A DNA stretch of 64,000 nt from Armillaria gallica (lineage: Eukaryota > Basidiomycota > Agaricomycetes > Agaricales > Physalacriaceae), in contig JBANDB010000001.1 in NCBI GenBank assembly GCA_037576215.1, positions 1,302,001-1,366,000 on the forward strand. Reading direction: 5' to 3'. Every line of letters begins with the position of its first letter. The stretch's first letter is position 1. A program made the translations under genes and the position numbers. Shown piece by piece: positions 23,990 to 35,271 of this stretch. The notes below the pieces were generated by a model, which did no database searches, had not been told where the DNA came from, and saw only the letters and a program-made list of their open reading frames with translations.

Positions 23990-25384
23990 TTGGACCCCAA
24001 TATGGAACGGGTGATTGACGACGAGGTTGACGTTGCTGTGGTCTTCGGCGAAGAGGGGAAAGGAGAACAGGACAAAAAGGGTTCAAAAATAGAGATGAGT
24101 CGGACGCCGATGAGGAAGAGGCGGGGACAGGCCAAGTTGGTGAACACATTGGATCCGCAAAATCCAAAGTCGACAAGGACGAAGACGGGACGGGGACAGT
24201 AAAGCTGCACCTGAGGACGGTGGCCAAGTTGGCCAGGAGACGCTGGTCATTGGTGGTGGCGGCGAATCCTCAAAATCTGCAAATTCCAAGGTCAACAGAG
24301 ACAAATCGCTGAGGTGCACTCAGACCCTGCCGGAAAAGCTTCCTCCGATGTCCGTCCTCTCCTAGTTGCGCGGAGCGACGCTGATAGATGTTTCATCGCT
24401 CAAGTTGTTATTACTCGAGCAGGGCGTGGGCTGGATTCGTCGCGAACTAGCGGGAGACCGTCAGAAGGCACGCCCGTTCACCGTTCCCAAGCTTCATCGT
24501 GTTCAGAGAAAGATTTACAAGGTAGGCTTGCTTGCTCAGTTGCATCTTGATTTCGTAGCTGACCGTCGCTTGATATCTAGATGCATCAAAGCAGTTACAC
24601 GAGTCGTTCGCCTCGTCGATGAAATCCGCTTAAACGTGGTCCAGTTCTTAAGAGCATATTTCTCGAACAACCCGATGCACATTTCGTTGGATTGTCTGCC
24701 GCCCTTCCCAATTATCAGAATGACACTGTCGCTGGAAAGGTATGCTCCTTAAACTGCATCTTGATTCCGTCGCTGACTACTTCTTGATACTTAGGCCGAT
24801 GTGACGCAGTTATACGAATCTCGTTCACCTCATCTTTATCGATAAAAGCCACTTGCTTCATGATGAACATGTTTGCCGCATAGAGCAAGTATGTGCATCT
24901 CGTTGGGTTGTCTGCCACTCCCTCTCCAATTACCGGCGTGTCGCCACTTTTCTCCACGTAGACGAATCGAAAGGACTCTTTCACTTTGACGCTTCGCATC
25001 GACCTTGCAGGCTGCAGCAATAATTCATCGGATTCCCTGAACAGACTCCGAACAAGCGGTACTAAAGGCCAAACAAAGCCATCTACGAGAAAGCCCTCAC
25101 CACGTTGGAAAGATTCAAACCCTTACTTTCGTGTACTCACGACAAGAGACCGCGAAAATGACAAAACTGCCTAGTGGCTTCAATCCTAAACCAAGCTTCC
25201 CATATCCTTCAATCATCTTATCCTTCCCGAAATTTTCCCTACTCCGACGCCTCTCTTGGATCTTCATCCTCTTCCACTATCAACCGTCTATCACGGAGAG
25301 CTTTAGTAGACCTGCGCGTCCCCGATAGAAACATACAACAAGATGCAGGTGCAGGTTTTGCAGGTGCTGTATACGTCGGACGAG
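23990..25384 (+). pseudogene. brr2: BRR2 pseudogene copy B, with an internally repeated motif block
   Basis: In order: MLDPNMERVIDDEVDVAVVF (acidic N-terminal region, ~23,987), TLVIGGGGESSKSANSK (~24,240), VGWIRRELAGDRQKARPFTV and HRVQRKIYK (~24,425-24,521), and an intron at 24,522-24,580. Next come RLVDEIRL and, in another frame, FVGLSAALPNYQ (~24,615-24,725), then a second intron of the same sequence type at 24,740-24,794. A second version of that helicase block follows (VHLIFIDKSHLLHDEH, VATFLHVDESKGLFHFDASH, ~24,825-25,000). Last are [20 protein letters not shown] and NKMQVQVLQVLYTSDE (to ~25,380). The DEIH-to-SAT block is therefore present twice in tandem. The P-loop of cassette 1 is missing. 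Multiple frameshifts and stops. Confidence 0.8.
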
Positions 25385-26400
25385 CTAAACAGAGGTCACC
25401 GGTGCCCTGCCCTGCCCATCACCCAACTGACACCCGTCCCTGAACCTTGCGACGCTAACAAGAGGCACCCATAACCGGCGAACAGTTCTCTCAACTCGTC
25501 AGCCCGTCAAAGAAGAGTAACGACTATGACGCTATCCCGATATGGAGCAGAGGCTGACGACGAGAATAGAGAAGAGTTGAACGACAACGGCGGGAGCGCC
25601 TGAGGACAGCGGCCAGTTGGCGCAGATCCGCAAAAGGCCAAGTCGACAAGGACATCGTTGTTACCTGAGTTCAGTGCCGGCTACCCACAAAAGTACTTCG
25701 TACTCTCCATTCTTGATTTCGAGTCCAATCTTACGGAGCTCTTCGATTACGACGGTTGGCATCATTGTCTGGTGTATCCTCGTGCAAACGGATGTGTCAT
25801 GTTGAGCTTGCTATGCGCTCGAAGGGCGTAGGCCGGATTATTCGCAGAATAGTAGGGGAATCATCAGACGAAGGCAGGCCCGTTCACAGTTCCCAATCTT
25901 CATCGCGTTCCTAGAACGTTTTACCGAGGTAGACTTATTCAGTTGCATCTTGATTTCGTAACTGACTATTCCTTGATTCTTAGACCAAGGTTGTCATACT
26001 TACGATCCTGAACGAGCTGTCCAACTGGTTCGCATCATCATCTAAGTCCACTTACTTCGCAATGAACGTGGTGCATTTCTGGAAAGCATCAATACTCGAA
26101 GAATCTGACGCATGGAGGAAACTAATGAGGAGGTGCATGTCGTCGGCTTGTCTGCTACCCTCCCCAATTCCCCAATTATCAGGATGTAGCCACTTTCTTC
26201 CACTTCGACGCGTCATATCGACCTTGCGGACTACAACAACAGTTCATAGGCTTCAAACTTGAGTTCGACCTATGAGACGCTCCTCGCTGCATCTTGATCC
26301 CTGGCTTTCATTGGGATGAGAAGATTCATGGCGGCGCCGAATCATTTGGATACCGGACGTTGATGGAGAGGTCATAGCATCAGGTATCTTATTCTTCCCA
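25385..26400 (+). pseudogene. brr2: BRR2 pseudogene copy C, abutting copy B head to tail
   Basis: It begins with the N-terminal-region sequence also seen at 8,340 and 50,900 (CCAACTGACACCCGTCCC), then PITGEQFSQLVSPSKKSNDY, which resembles the N-terminal FAQLV.LSKKITDY motif of fungal Brr2. Next are AMRSKGVGRIIRRIVGE, an intron at 25,929-25,983, and TKVVILTILNELSNWFA. A gap lost between motifs is followed by RGAFLESINTRRI, EEVHVVGLSATLPN and ASYRPCGLQQQFIGF, then PGFHWDEKIHGGAESFG (Sec63-like region). As in copy A, the P-loop exon and the stretch between LTILNEL and the DEIH-box are gone. Frames shift and TGA/TAG stops occur. Confidence 0.85.
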
Positions 26401-27120
26401 AAAAAGGTGTTTTTGTTGGTATAGACACAGCTCTATTATATAGTACTAGATAGTAAATTTCTGTTCCTGGGTGCTATAGAGGCCTATGTATCCTCCTACA
26501 AGAGATATATAAAGCCATAGTTCCATAGTTCCATACCGACTCGGACCTGCTCCATTGACATCGCGGGTACCTCGCTCGCATCGGAATTTCCGTTTCCCCA
26601 AGCGGAAGGACCCTGAACGCAATCGATATATTAACCAGCACGAACGGTCATCGCACGCACGCAGATAAGTACCTTCTCCTCTCTCCTTTGAAGTTCTGCT
26701 AAACTAACAAGTTCGCCCCTGCCTTAACTTAGAGCTATGTATACGTATCAGTGGGTGCTATGTTCAAGAAAGACTTGTAATTTCCTTCGGTCTCTCAGGA
26801 TGCATATCTAACCCAGGTACTGGTAGAAGTAGAGGCCTAGCAGCACGTAAATGGACGTAGTAGTTGTTCTGTTGACCGAGTACTACATATGAATATATTT
26901 TGATTCAACATCACAACCGTCACGTCAACTGAACCCCAATAAACAAATTTCAACGCAACTGGATGTCACTTCAAATGAATTTCAAAAGCCTCCTCATAGT
27001 GCTCCTAGTGCCATATACTCATATTCATATAGCAGAGGCTCTAGTATATAGTGCTATTATAGTTCAGGGCTTGTTATGAAGGACTGTATAGAGGGGTACA
27101 TCATAGGAATGCTATGTCGC
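26400..27120. other. AT-rich spacer with a TATA-like site; no gene
   Basis: Contains AGATATATAAAGCC near 26,500 and CG-rich patches to ~26,660, then becomes CpG-poor. The mix could be a solo LTR or a dead promoter, but I found no matching second copy, so no call is made. Confidence 0.3.
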
Positions 27121-27195
27121 TAGTAGTCTAATGGCTCAGTTGTTAGTGTTTGTTTTAAGCTTATTAACTGCGGTGAGTTTGAACCTTGCTTGGGG
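27121..27195 (+). pseudogene. tRNA-like sequence (possible tRNA pseudogene or SINE head)
   Basis: TGGCTCAGTTGTTAG at 27,132-27,146 fits an RNA polymerase III A box (D arm), and GTTTGAACC at 27,177-27,185 fits a B box whose CG has become TG. The two are about 43 bases apart, and bases around the second can pair as a T arm (GTGAG/CTTGC with wobble). I could not draw a full cloverleaf or read an anticodon with confidence. Confidence 0.3.
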
Positions 27196-27347
27196 CATCT
27201 TTTTAGCAATACGTGCCAGTGCCAAGAAATGTTTTTTTGCCAGTTGCATTTTGAGCAGCCGTAATTTTCATCTCTCTTCCAGGTAAAGCCTGCAGCAAAG
27301 GTTTTCACAGCCCCGTTCTTTATCGCTCATAGCCATTTCAACTCCAC

Positions 27348-27539
27348 ATGGCTGCTCCAAATCAGAAGATTACTACTCCCACGGTCGCAGAGATAAAGAA
27401 GGCCCTAACGCTTCTTCAAGAAGAGACGGACCAAAGGAGAAAGGATATCAATGCTTGGTTGGCTCAGAAGAAGTCGGTCTCAGCAGAAGACGAAGTATGG
27501 TTGGATGAGGCTGGAAACCTTGTTGACAAAGTATGTTGG
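27348..27539 (+). CDS. Conserved-looking N-terminal exon, likely partial gene
   Basis: The ATG at 27348 (inside CACATGGCTGC) opens a frame reading TVAEIKKALTLLQEETDQRR then KDINAWLAQKKSVSAEDEVW and LDEAGNLVDK. The next bases, GTATGTTG, form a good splice donor at about 27,529, and the frame dies soon after if read through. Similar helical N-terminal segments occur in a widespread Agaricomycete family often found beside transposons, from memory. Downstream exons were not found, so the gene is probably truncated. Confidence 0.4.
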
Positions 27540-27747
27540 CAGCATGGATGACCCATTTGTTCATCAGCTTGAAGGACTTTTGGCATCATTTGGTTGGAAA
27601 ACATGTCTGGAAGAGACTCATTCATTAAAAGACACCAAAATCACTATGTATTTCACTTCTAATTAGGTCTGAAATGCAATCTACATGTAATCCATGCTTT
27701 TAGAACCCTTCTGAGTGACCCTATAATGACCTCTGCCAGAACCCATA

Positions 27748-27803
27748 CTCTGTATTAACCCATAGCCCGGAGCATCGACCAAGGGGTATGGGTTAATACA
27801 GAG
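27748..27803. repeat. Perfect 17 bp inverted repeat (hairpin)
   Basis: CTCTGTATTAACCCATA at 27,748-27,764 is exactly complementary in reverse to TATGGGTTAATACAGAG at 27,787-27,803, with a 22-base GC-rich loop. It sits between gene remnants in CpG-poor sequence. Confidence 0.85.
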
Positions 27804-28043
27804 GTGACTGTATATACTTCTATATACTGTGTCTGCATTTTCCTGATGAGTCGAAAGTAAGAATATTAGTCATCACAAACTCCGACTGAACTTGAGTAGT
27901 TCCTTTATGGTTGCTGCATACAATCTTCTTTGATTCTTCTACCTACTCCGATGGAAGTCAATTTGGCAGAATTTTCAACAGATGTAGGTTCTACCTTACG
28001 TATATGATAAAAGAGAAAACTAAGACACGTCATCAGAGGCACT

Positions 28044-29630
28044 ATGGATGTGGCAGATGCAATGTACCACCTGGATGCAGTGGCGCGTTCTGTACCAGAA
28101 TTTGTACTCCCACCCGATGCTCTTAACTCCCAGATCTCTGGTATTCTTCATGCAACACGACCGTTCCTTGATACCAACCGTGATTGGATACTCCAAAACA
28201 TTGAGCTTCTCTGACCGCAGCTCTTGGTGTACGATGCCTTGCTAGATCGTATCGATGATGTGAGACTGGAGATTCAACACTGTTGTGATGCAGTCCATAG
28301 GTCCATGGCATCCTATTCATCAACACTAGCACCAATCCAGTGTCTTCCCAGCGAAATTTGTCGTGCTGTGTTTCACGAGGTACAGATTTTGCTGTGGTCT
28401 AACACAGAGGACTCGGAATCGATATCAGAATCAGAATCAGAGGATTACCAGGTGCTGGATTTTTCACAGGGTCCATGGAAGCTTAGCCATGTGTGCAGTG
28501 CTTGGAGAGATATTGTTCTATCTTATCCCCAGTTATGGTCACATATAGTCCTGCGAAGTCCAAAGGAGATGCTGGATCATACAGTACCTGCACTCCAAGC
28601 CATGATTCTTCGTTTGGCACAGCATCCTCTCGATATCATGTTTGAATTTGAGGTCTGTGACAATGAAGATGCGGCCGTCCAAGCCTTTTCCATGATTCTC
28701 GATGAGTCATATCAGTGGAGGAACATAGAATTATACCTATGCTTACCTTTGTGGGAGCGGTTAAAGGTGGTTCACGGAAAGATTCCTTGTTTGGAATCTC
28801 TGACTATGAAAACTGCGTACATCCCATCATATAGCAGACAAGAGCTACCTGAAGAGGTTCGAAGCGTGTTCATTGAAGCTCCTTGCCTTTGAAAGGTGAT
28901 TTTACATCATGCCTATGGGCTTGGCGATTTCATATTTCCTCACCATATCACTCATCTGGAGACATGCATGAGCAATGTTTCTAACCTTGAAGCATATCAG
29001 TCTCTTGTGGAATGCCATCTCGTTGAAAAAGGACCTGGTCCTGGTTTCTTCTCTCCTCATCCCATCCACCTTCCCAATGTCTGATGCCTCTTTGTATCGT
29101 CAGTGCATCTACTTATGTATCTGCACCTACCTTCCTTAGACGATCTCATGATTCCAAGGGCCGGCAATGCGTCTGGTATGGATGGCGTTGTCTTAGCGAT
29201 GGATGAGTTTGTCCACTGTTCTCGATGCACCCTTACCAGTTCAGCCATTCATAACCCCATCGCATTCCATCAGGTCTTCATTAAAGACTGTCTCTCATTG
29301 ATGGACAGTCTGGTGTCCCTAGAAATTGGTCTCTTTTGGAATGAAAACGTTGAAGTTATTTTAGGTCTGCTTGCTTCTAGCAACTTCCTCCCAAATTTGC
29401 AGCATCTGTCACTGTGGGTTCCCTATGCACAGCCCTCATTATGGGAACCCCTTACCGCTATGATCAGTTCACGAAGCCAATATCTTCGTTCGATCAGAAT
29501 ATCTTGTGGCAGAGCTGATGACGTGGAGAGAGTTAATGAACATCTTGCATCACTACAGCTACCCGGTCTCTCCATGGTTGTTTCCATGAACAACATGTTA
29601 TCCTATTTTGAAATCTTCGAATCTGGATAA
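28044..29630 (+). pseudogene. F-box protein pseudogene, one frame with three TGA stops
   Basis: A single plus frame from the ATG at 28044 (MDVADAMYHLDAVARSVPEF) to the stop at 29,628-29,630 spans about 528 codons with no frameshift. It is interrupted only by TGA at 28,212-28,214, 28,890-28,892 and 29,082-29,084. Residues ~98-170 carry an Agaricomycete F-box: LPSEICRAVFHEV, an acidic Ser/Glu insert, then LSHVCSAWRDIVLSYPQLW. The rest is leucine-rich-repeat-like (FLPNLQHLSLWVPY). Every stop is one step from CGA (Arg), consistent with decay of CG to TG. It would have been an SCF substrate adaptor. It is a different F-box gene from the one in the repeat units. Confidence 0.75.
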
Positions 29631-30189
29631 TACTTCGTTGGTACAGTTGTGTACTATTATGGTCTGTCACATAGCAATTTCTCAGCAAAAGAGAAGGATA
29701 TGGCTGGTGATGGATAGTCTCTATGTACGGTACAGTACTTATATCATTCAGTGTTTTATGATAATTATCTGCCACATACTACGCGTATGTTGAATTACTC
29801 AAGTGTCGCGCATGTTCATGTGTGCCTTCAGCCCGAGGCCTCAGTTTTGTGGTCCAGCACTTTTCTTGGACAACGATTAGCCACATGGCAAAACTTCTCA
29901 AATAATCCAAACAGGATATACTTGAAGTGACAACCAGTACTCCGTCTGCAGACACCGGAATTAGTTACTGTTTCAATAGATCCCTGACTTCAAATAGGGT
30001 TCAGTTTTCACATGATATGGTGGGATGGCCTGAGCTGACATCGAAAAGAGTATCAAAAGAGTATCACTGCACTCGACATGAATACAGAGGGTTGTGCTGA
30101 TAATGAACAGGTAAGCACCGAGCGCTCCTAGAAAACACAACCAGACAGACTCCTGGGCTATCTGCTAGGATTGCGGCCTTTCTGTCCCT

Positions 30190-31440
30190 CAACGGGATTC
30201 ATACCCGGTATGGACAGGACTGATACATCTATACAACGAACTCCAACCCTGCTTTAGCCGCATAAAAACACAAGTAAAGAGACCATGTGGCATGCCCCAG
30301 GCTCGTCTCGCAGGAATGAGGGTGGGTTGGCCTGGGGAGCCGGGTTGGATGGTGCAGTCCATCGACTGCGTACATGGTAATAGGATACTACCAAGGTCAA
30401 AATCAGATAAAGGTAGCGGACCTAACAAGAACCATACCTAATGTCTAATAGCTCGATGGCTGATGAGTACCCAGTGGAGGCAGAGTAGGTTACAGGTTCA
30501 AGTAGCAGGGCCCAGTCAGTATTCAGCATCAGGAAGGGCCAACCATAAGCCGACCATGAGTGGGTATGCTCTGATCAGATGCATGTCGACCAATGCGGGC
30601 TGGCTGCAAATATTTGGGACTAGCATCATTTTGGAAACATTAGGGTGATCATTCGCCAACGTGGGCATATCCTCTCCACCACGGAGGGATAACTTTGACC
30701 AAAAGAGTCACTTGTGAGTGTGGAGATGCTAGAGGCAATGCGTCCGATGATCGTTCATGATACATGGTCCTGAATCTACCATGTGGAGGTGACAATTGAA
30801 ATGATGGCATTGATTATGGCAGCTGAGTTGCTGGAATGCAAACCACTTGGGTAAGCGCATTAGTTTTAAATACAACAGTCATTCAAGATCAGCTCACTGG
30901 ATGATTCCAAAGTGTCTGCTGTCGTCATTGTCGATAATAAAGGGTCAAAGTAACAGGAAATCCTGTAAGCACCCATCACAGCACACTCGCCCATTCCGTC
31001 CCAACTAGTGTCCCACCAAAGCTCATTTTAATCTGAGATATAGAAACGCAAAGTGCACTTGATTGTTTCTGTGCCTCAACAGAGATTCAATCCCAAAGAC
31101 TTTCACATGCATCGTAGATCTGTAAGCAAGTCAGTATCAGATAACTTTGTCATGAAGTCGTACATTCTGTACCTACACGCCAGCTTTCAAGCTCATTCCA
31201 GCAAACACTGGATGTGGGGCTGCATCCAAATTAAGAAACCCTGCAGGAAATCTTGAAGGTGGATAGCTTGGTGTGGTCATAAAGCCAGTTGAACAATGCA
31301 TGGAGTGATGGGAGCAGGGCACTATTGTTTTGTAGCAGGTTGTCGGCGAAGCCATCAGTGATATTGAGCCGATATATGGCCGGTATCTCTTCTAATCAGG
31401 CTCATGGTGAATGAATTTCCGGTATGAGTCTCATTCATTG
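30190..31440 (-). pseudogene. F-box pseudogene (repeat copy F3)
   Basis: Homologous on the minus strand to the F-box block at 52,680-53,690 (+), which is the better preserved version. Fragments include the SDFDLGSILLPCTQ segment at its 3' end. Frames are broken by stops and small indels; the F-box itself is barely readable here. Confidence 0.45.
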
Positions 31441-32130
31441 TATGTATAATGCCAGACTGGATAAGTAACCTTGCCACTGACACTTATAACTGCACCTAAG
31501 TATCAAGGAATTGTTAGCGATGATGTCAAGACACAGCTTAGGAAGCATACCTTTCTGCTGCTGGTAGTTGGTGTCAAATGCAATGAGGTAGAGCTTGTGC
31601 CATAAGCTTGGGAGCAGGTGACCACCCTGACTGAAGGCTGTCTTGGGTAACTCAGGCTTGGCATCCATAGTGCCTGGCAATCCCCTGTCAGTTTGCAGAG
31701 AATCCGGCCCACACCAACTTCAACATTGCCACATTCATCAGTGTCACCCTGCATGAGCTTGTTGCACCAGACAATGGTGTTGTGATTTTGAGGAATTTTG
31801 TCGTGATATGGAAGGTCTGGTAGTCAAAGAGATCCATGAGCTGGTTTTCGCAGTCACACAGGTTGGACGTTGCATGCGGTGTCAAGAATGGGGAGTATGG
31901 AGAAATCTTTATCGGCAGCAGTGATTGGGTATGTCTCAGCGATCCACGATATTGTTCTTTTCCCACTTCTCCACCGCCCCACCCTCTTTATCAATTCCTT
32001 TGACTTCAACCCTTCTTTGGCCTCTTCTCGTTCGACCTCTTCTTCAAAAATGACGACAACATCAGCCTTCAATTACCTGTTCCATATTGGGATGCAACAT
32101 TGCCTTGCCTCAGTGTGAGCGTCATGCCGG
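31440..32130 (-). pseudogene. brr2: BRR2 fragment, N-terminal and cassette-1-proximal region (copy G)
   Basis: Minus-strand pieces: ADVVVIFEEEVEREEAKEGL (acidic region), ETYPITAADKDFS (the YPDPVTAADKA motif), CENQLMDLFDYQTFHITTKF (the CENQLMELF motif), then in other frames VWCNKLMQGD and ELPKTAFSQGGHLL. They keep Brr2 order. The block ends at a 55 bp intron (31,498-31,552) and runs into the F-box block. The copy at 52,050-52,620 (+) is its counterpart. Confidence 0.75.
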
Positions 32131-32579
32131 TAATCATGCTTCGACGTTGAGAAAGCCATTTGCAGACGAGGGTCGCTGGGTTTGGGGCTGGGTGTTGATC
32201 TGCCAAGTTCGGGTAAGGTTGGTAATTGAGCATAGAATGGTCACACACCACAGACCTTCTCACGTTCCCACCATCGCTACGAATCGTGTAACCCTCCATG
32301 GACTTTGTTCCAAATTCATAAACAGCTCTCCTTCATGTTAACCCTGCATCCCATCCCATCAGTTGAAGGTACACAACAATGTTAGATTGACTTCACTAAT
32401 GAGCTACTGGTCATTAAATCTCCTAGGCAACAGACAGATCTGCTTTGGGTGCGGATCTGTATGTGAACTTTAGCTGAGGTCCTGGCCAACATATAATGTG
32501 TAGAGGCACCTTCTACGTAATATAGATGTTGTTTGGGCGACCCGTATCATTGAAGGCCAGGTAAAGCAGTAGAAGAGAG

Positions 32580-33235
32580 GTGGAGATCGTGCTATTCCTG
32601 AAAAATCAAGAACACATGAGAACATGAGAACACGATAGATCCTAAACCAATTTTAACAGAAGGAGGGTGAATTGAAAGATAAACGGCGTACCTGATTGCT
32701 TTCCCCATCGCAAAAGGAGGTTCACAAGCTGAGGGAATAGTTAGCAAGGGTTGTATGGGTGGAGGTTTAGCAACATACCTTGTAACGCTATACCCCGTTC
32801 CTCTGTGAGGTTTATTCGAGTGAGATATTGCACAGTGATATCGGTTTTGATCTGGAACAGTGTCAGCCTCAAAATCCAGCAACTTGGATGCAGAGTACAT
32901 ACCCCTCATGCTAGAAGACAAGACCTGCCCCGCCCCATAATTTTGCCAAACATGTCTCCTCCAGGGTCCTTCTCACCGTTGGCTCAGCACAGTAGGCAGT
33001 GGTCGAGACATTAGATGGGCAGGATGCATGAGAGCACATAGAAGAGATGCGGCAGGTTGTGAGTGACACTGACAGATCTTTGAGGGCAGAAGTAATTTCT
33101 CATTCAAATCTTCCCACTGCCCAGCATCATCTGTATGCATCCTTGACTTGAAAATTGTCTGCCGACTTAAGCCAGAATTTGCCTGTGCTGGCTTGTGATC
33201 AACGAGTTGTATTCCTGTTGGGAGACAAGGGAAAG
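32580..33235 (-). pseudogene. Unrecognised exon block shared with 51.47-52.04 kb
   Basis: This block matches 51,470-52,040 (+) base for base apart from CG to TG/CA changes. It contains intron-like segments (GTATGT..TTGAG, GTATGTTGC..CCCTCAG). One reading across them gives CNISF..NL.EG..IALQ then ACEPPFAMGKAI, and another gives a GGDMFGKIMG segment. The gene of origin was not recognised. Its position between BRR2 pieces on either side suggests it belongs to the same composite unit. Confidence 0.4.
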
Positions 33236-33241
33236 ACAAGG

Positions 33242-34100
33242 CTAAGTAGTCAGTTATGAAACCACCATGCAACTGAACAAGTCTACCTTTTAAATCTTTC
33301 TGGGAATGCAATGAAGCTTGAGAACTGTGAACAGGCATGCCTTTGTCTCCACTATTTTGCGAAAAATCCAGCTGATGCCCTTCGAGCGCATAGCAAGCTC
33401 AACATGACATGCCTGTTTGCATGAGGATACACCAGACAATGATGCAAACTTTGTCGAAACTGTGGTAGTCTGGGGTAGTCGAAAATTCATAGTCACGCAT
33501 GGAGGAGGCTTGTCGGCAGCAGTGACCGCATCTGAGCACAACTCAGGGAGCGACGATGTCCTTGTCAACTTTGGATGTTGCGGATCCAGCGCCTCCACAC
33601 CAACTTGATTGCCATCCTAAGGTGCAGCCTTGCTATCCCGCCGTCCTACACTCATCATCTGACTCATATCCATTTTCAAGCCCTCTCTGCTCCATGTCGG
33701 GATCGCGTCATAGTTGGTACGAGTTGAGAGAACAGTTCACTGGTTATAGGTTCGCCTCTTGCTAGCATCGCAGGGTTGGAGACAGGTGTCAGTTTGGTGA
33801 CAGGTGGGCAGGGCATGATCGGTGACCTCAGTTTGGCTCGGACAGTCACACCACTAGCATGTCCTCGCCGGATGTTCTCATGCTACCATTGTGTCAACGA
33901 CAATATCGATCCCTGGCCATAGTTTTGCAATAGTTCGCATGCCCATTTCCAACAAAGCTGTGCACGACATACCACCATGATGCTAGCCTTGGAAACAACC
34001 ACAGCGGACTACCAGACACCGCAGTCAAACCCCATGCAACCAACCCAATCCTCACACGTTGAACGATGAAGTACAACCAAACATCAAATAACCCTAACAA
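33242..34100 (-). pseudogene. brr2: BRR2 N-terminal region fragment (copy D)
   Basis: Minus-strand pieces include the N-terminal-region sequence matching 50,880-51,020 (+), CSDAVTAADKPP (YPDPVTAADK motif), and CHVELAMRSKGISWIFRKIV then LKLHCIPRKI. It ends at a shortened form (33,242-33,286) of the recurring intron. Frames are broken. Confidence 0.65.
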
Positions 34101-34700
34101 TTGCTAGATCATTGGCAATGCCAGTGTTGACACGGACGTCTGTTAGCATGTGCACCTCAAAGTTTTGGGAGAGTTCCCAGCGATACAGGTGCATCTCATT
34201 CGGTATGAAAGGGTTGATTTCAGGCATCGGTGAGATCTTCCCAGACTTTCTTCACTTGTCATTCTAATGCACATATGATAGCCACCACCGTCTCACACCC
34301 AATAAGGTGCTCCTCACGGCCAAGGTTTAGGCGTATCATCTTCTCCCAGGTGAGAAGACAGAACGTCCACCCTTCCCTTCTCCCAGACTGGCACCAGTAC
34401 CCCACAGGACCAAATGGAGATTCAGAGACTGGATCCATCGTCAGTATGCTGAAGAGGCAGGAAGGAATAGACACTGGCGACGTCAGATAAGATGGTATGA
34501 GTGTAATGCTTGTGGGTTTTCGTTCTCTCATCATTAACACTCTACAGCCGTTTTCGTCAGTTGATTCATTCCACTGATTCCTTGACCAACATACGGCGAC
34601 TTCATCGACCATTGGACCATGAATGGAGATCTCCATATCCCTACCTATCGCTCTCTGCAATCTGGTAGTAATGCATCTCTAGGCGCGATGCCAATCTCAC
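34100..34700. other. No gene seen
   Basis: CpG-poor sequence with only short overlapping frames on both strands. Confidence 0.35.
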
Positions 34701-35271
34701 TGTCTGTGCCAATCTCACATTTGTGTATCCCATTAGAAGGAGCTGGCGATATATCCACTTGCCATCACAGATGGTTTTGCCAATGAGGCCCTGCGCACTG
34801 TCCATCAACCAACTTCATGATCCTACCAAGTTATCCACCTTCGACACCTGCTGGGTGGGATTCTGGCTGCATTGCAATTTAGATGCCATCCAGTGTTCGT
34901 TGGGATGGAGTCGAGAGATGAAGCCTTTGGGACTGCGGAGTGTGTTTAATCTCTATTGAGGGGCGGCAGTCGAGTGCTTCGCGTTTGTGCATTTTTGATA
35001 GGAGGCGGAATGATCTGAGATTGGGTGGAATACTTAAAGACTTCCTGTTGATCACCTATTAAGCCCACAAATGCACAGATATAACAGCTGTTAGTGATGT
35101 ATGTTAACGGCTATAACAACTGCAGGAGAGAGGGATATTCACTGCACCCCAATAATTATTCAATAAAGTTGTCTTCCATGATCAAGTCCCCTGGCATGTT
35201 TTGTCAGCAATTGTTATTGCACACACGTGCACTCAGTGCCACCCCGAGTTCCCGCTAAGTTCCTGTCATCG

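Larger units (their letters stand above)
29850..34100 (-). repeat. Duplicated unit, inverted CpG-depleted copy (copy 3)
   Basis: Read on the minus strand this stretch is colinear with 50,700-53,970 on the plus strand. Shared landmarks include CTCATACCGGAAATTCATTC (31,420 minus / 52,690 plus), the 55 bp intron at 31,498-31,552 / 52,567-52,621, and the exon block at 32.6-33.0 / 51.6-52.0 kb. The end near 29,850-30,160 instead matches 3,990-4,290 on the plus strand, so the two ends come from different parts of the unit. It has TG/CA where the other copy has CG. Confidence 0.7.

Noticed and set aside
26400..26700. Solo LTR with TATA box
   Set aside because: No second copy in the window and no clear TG..CA ends or target duplication.
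28212..29084. Recoded TGA (selenoprotein) in the F-box gene
   Set aside because: Fungi of this kind are not known to use selenocysteine; CpG decay explains all three stops.
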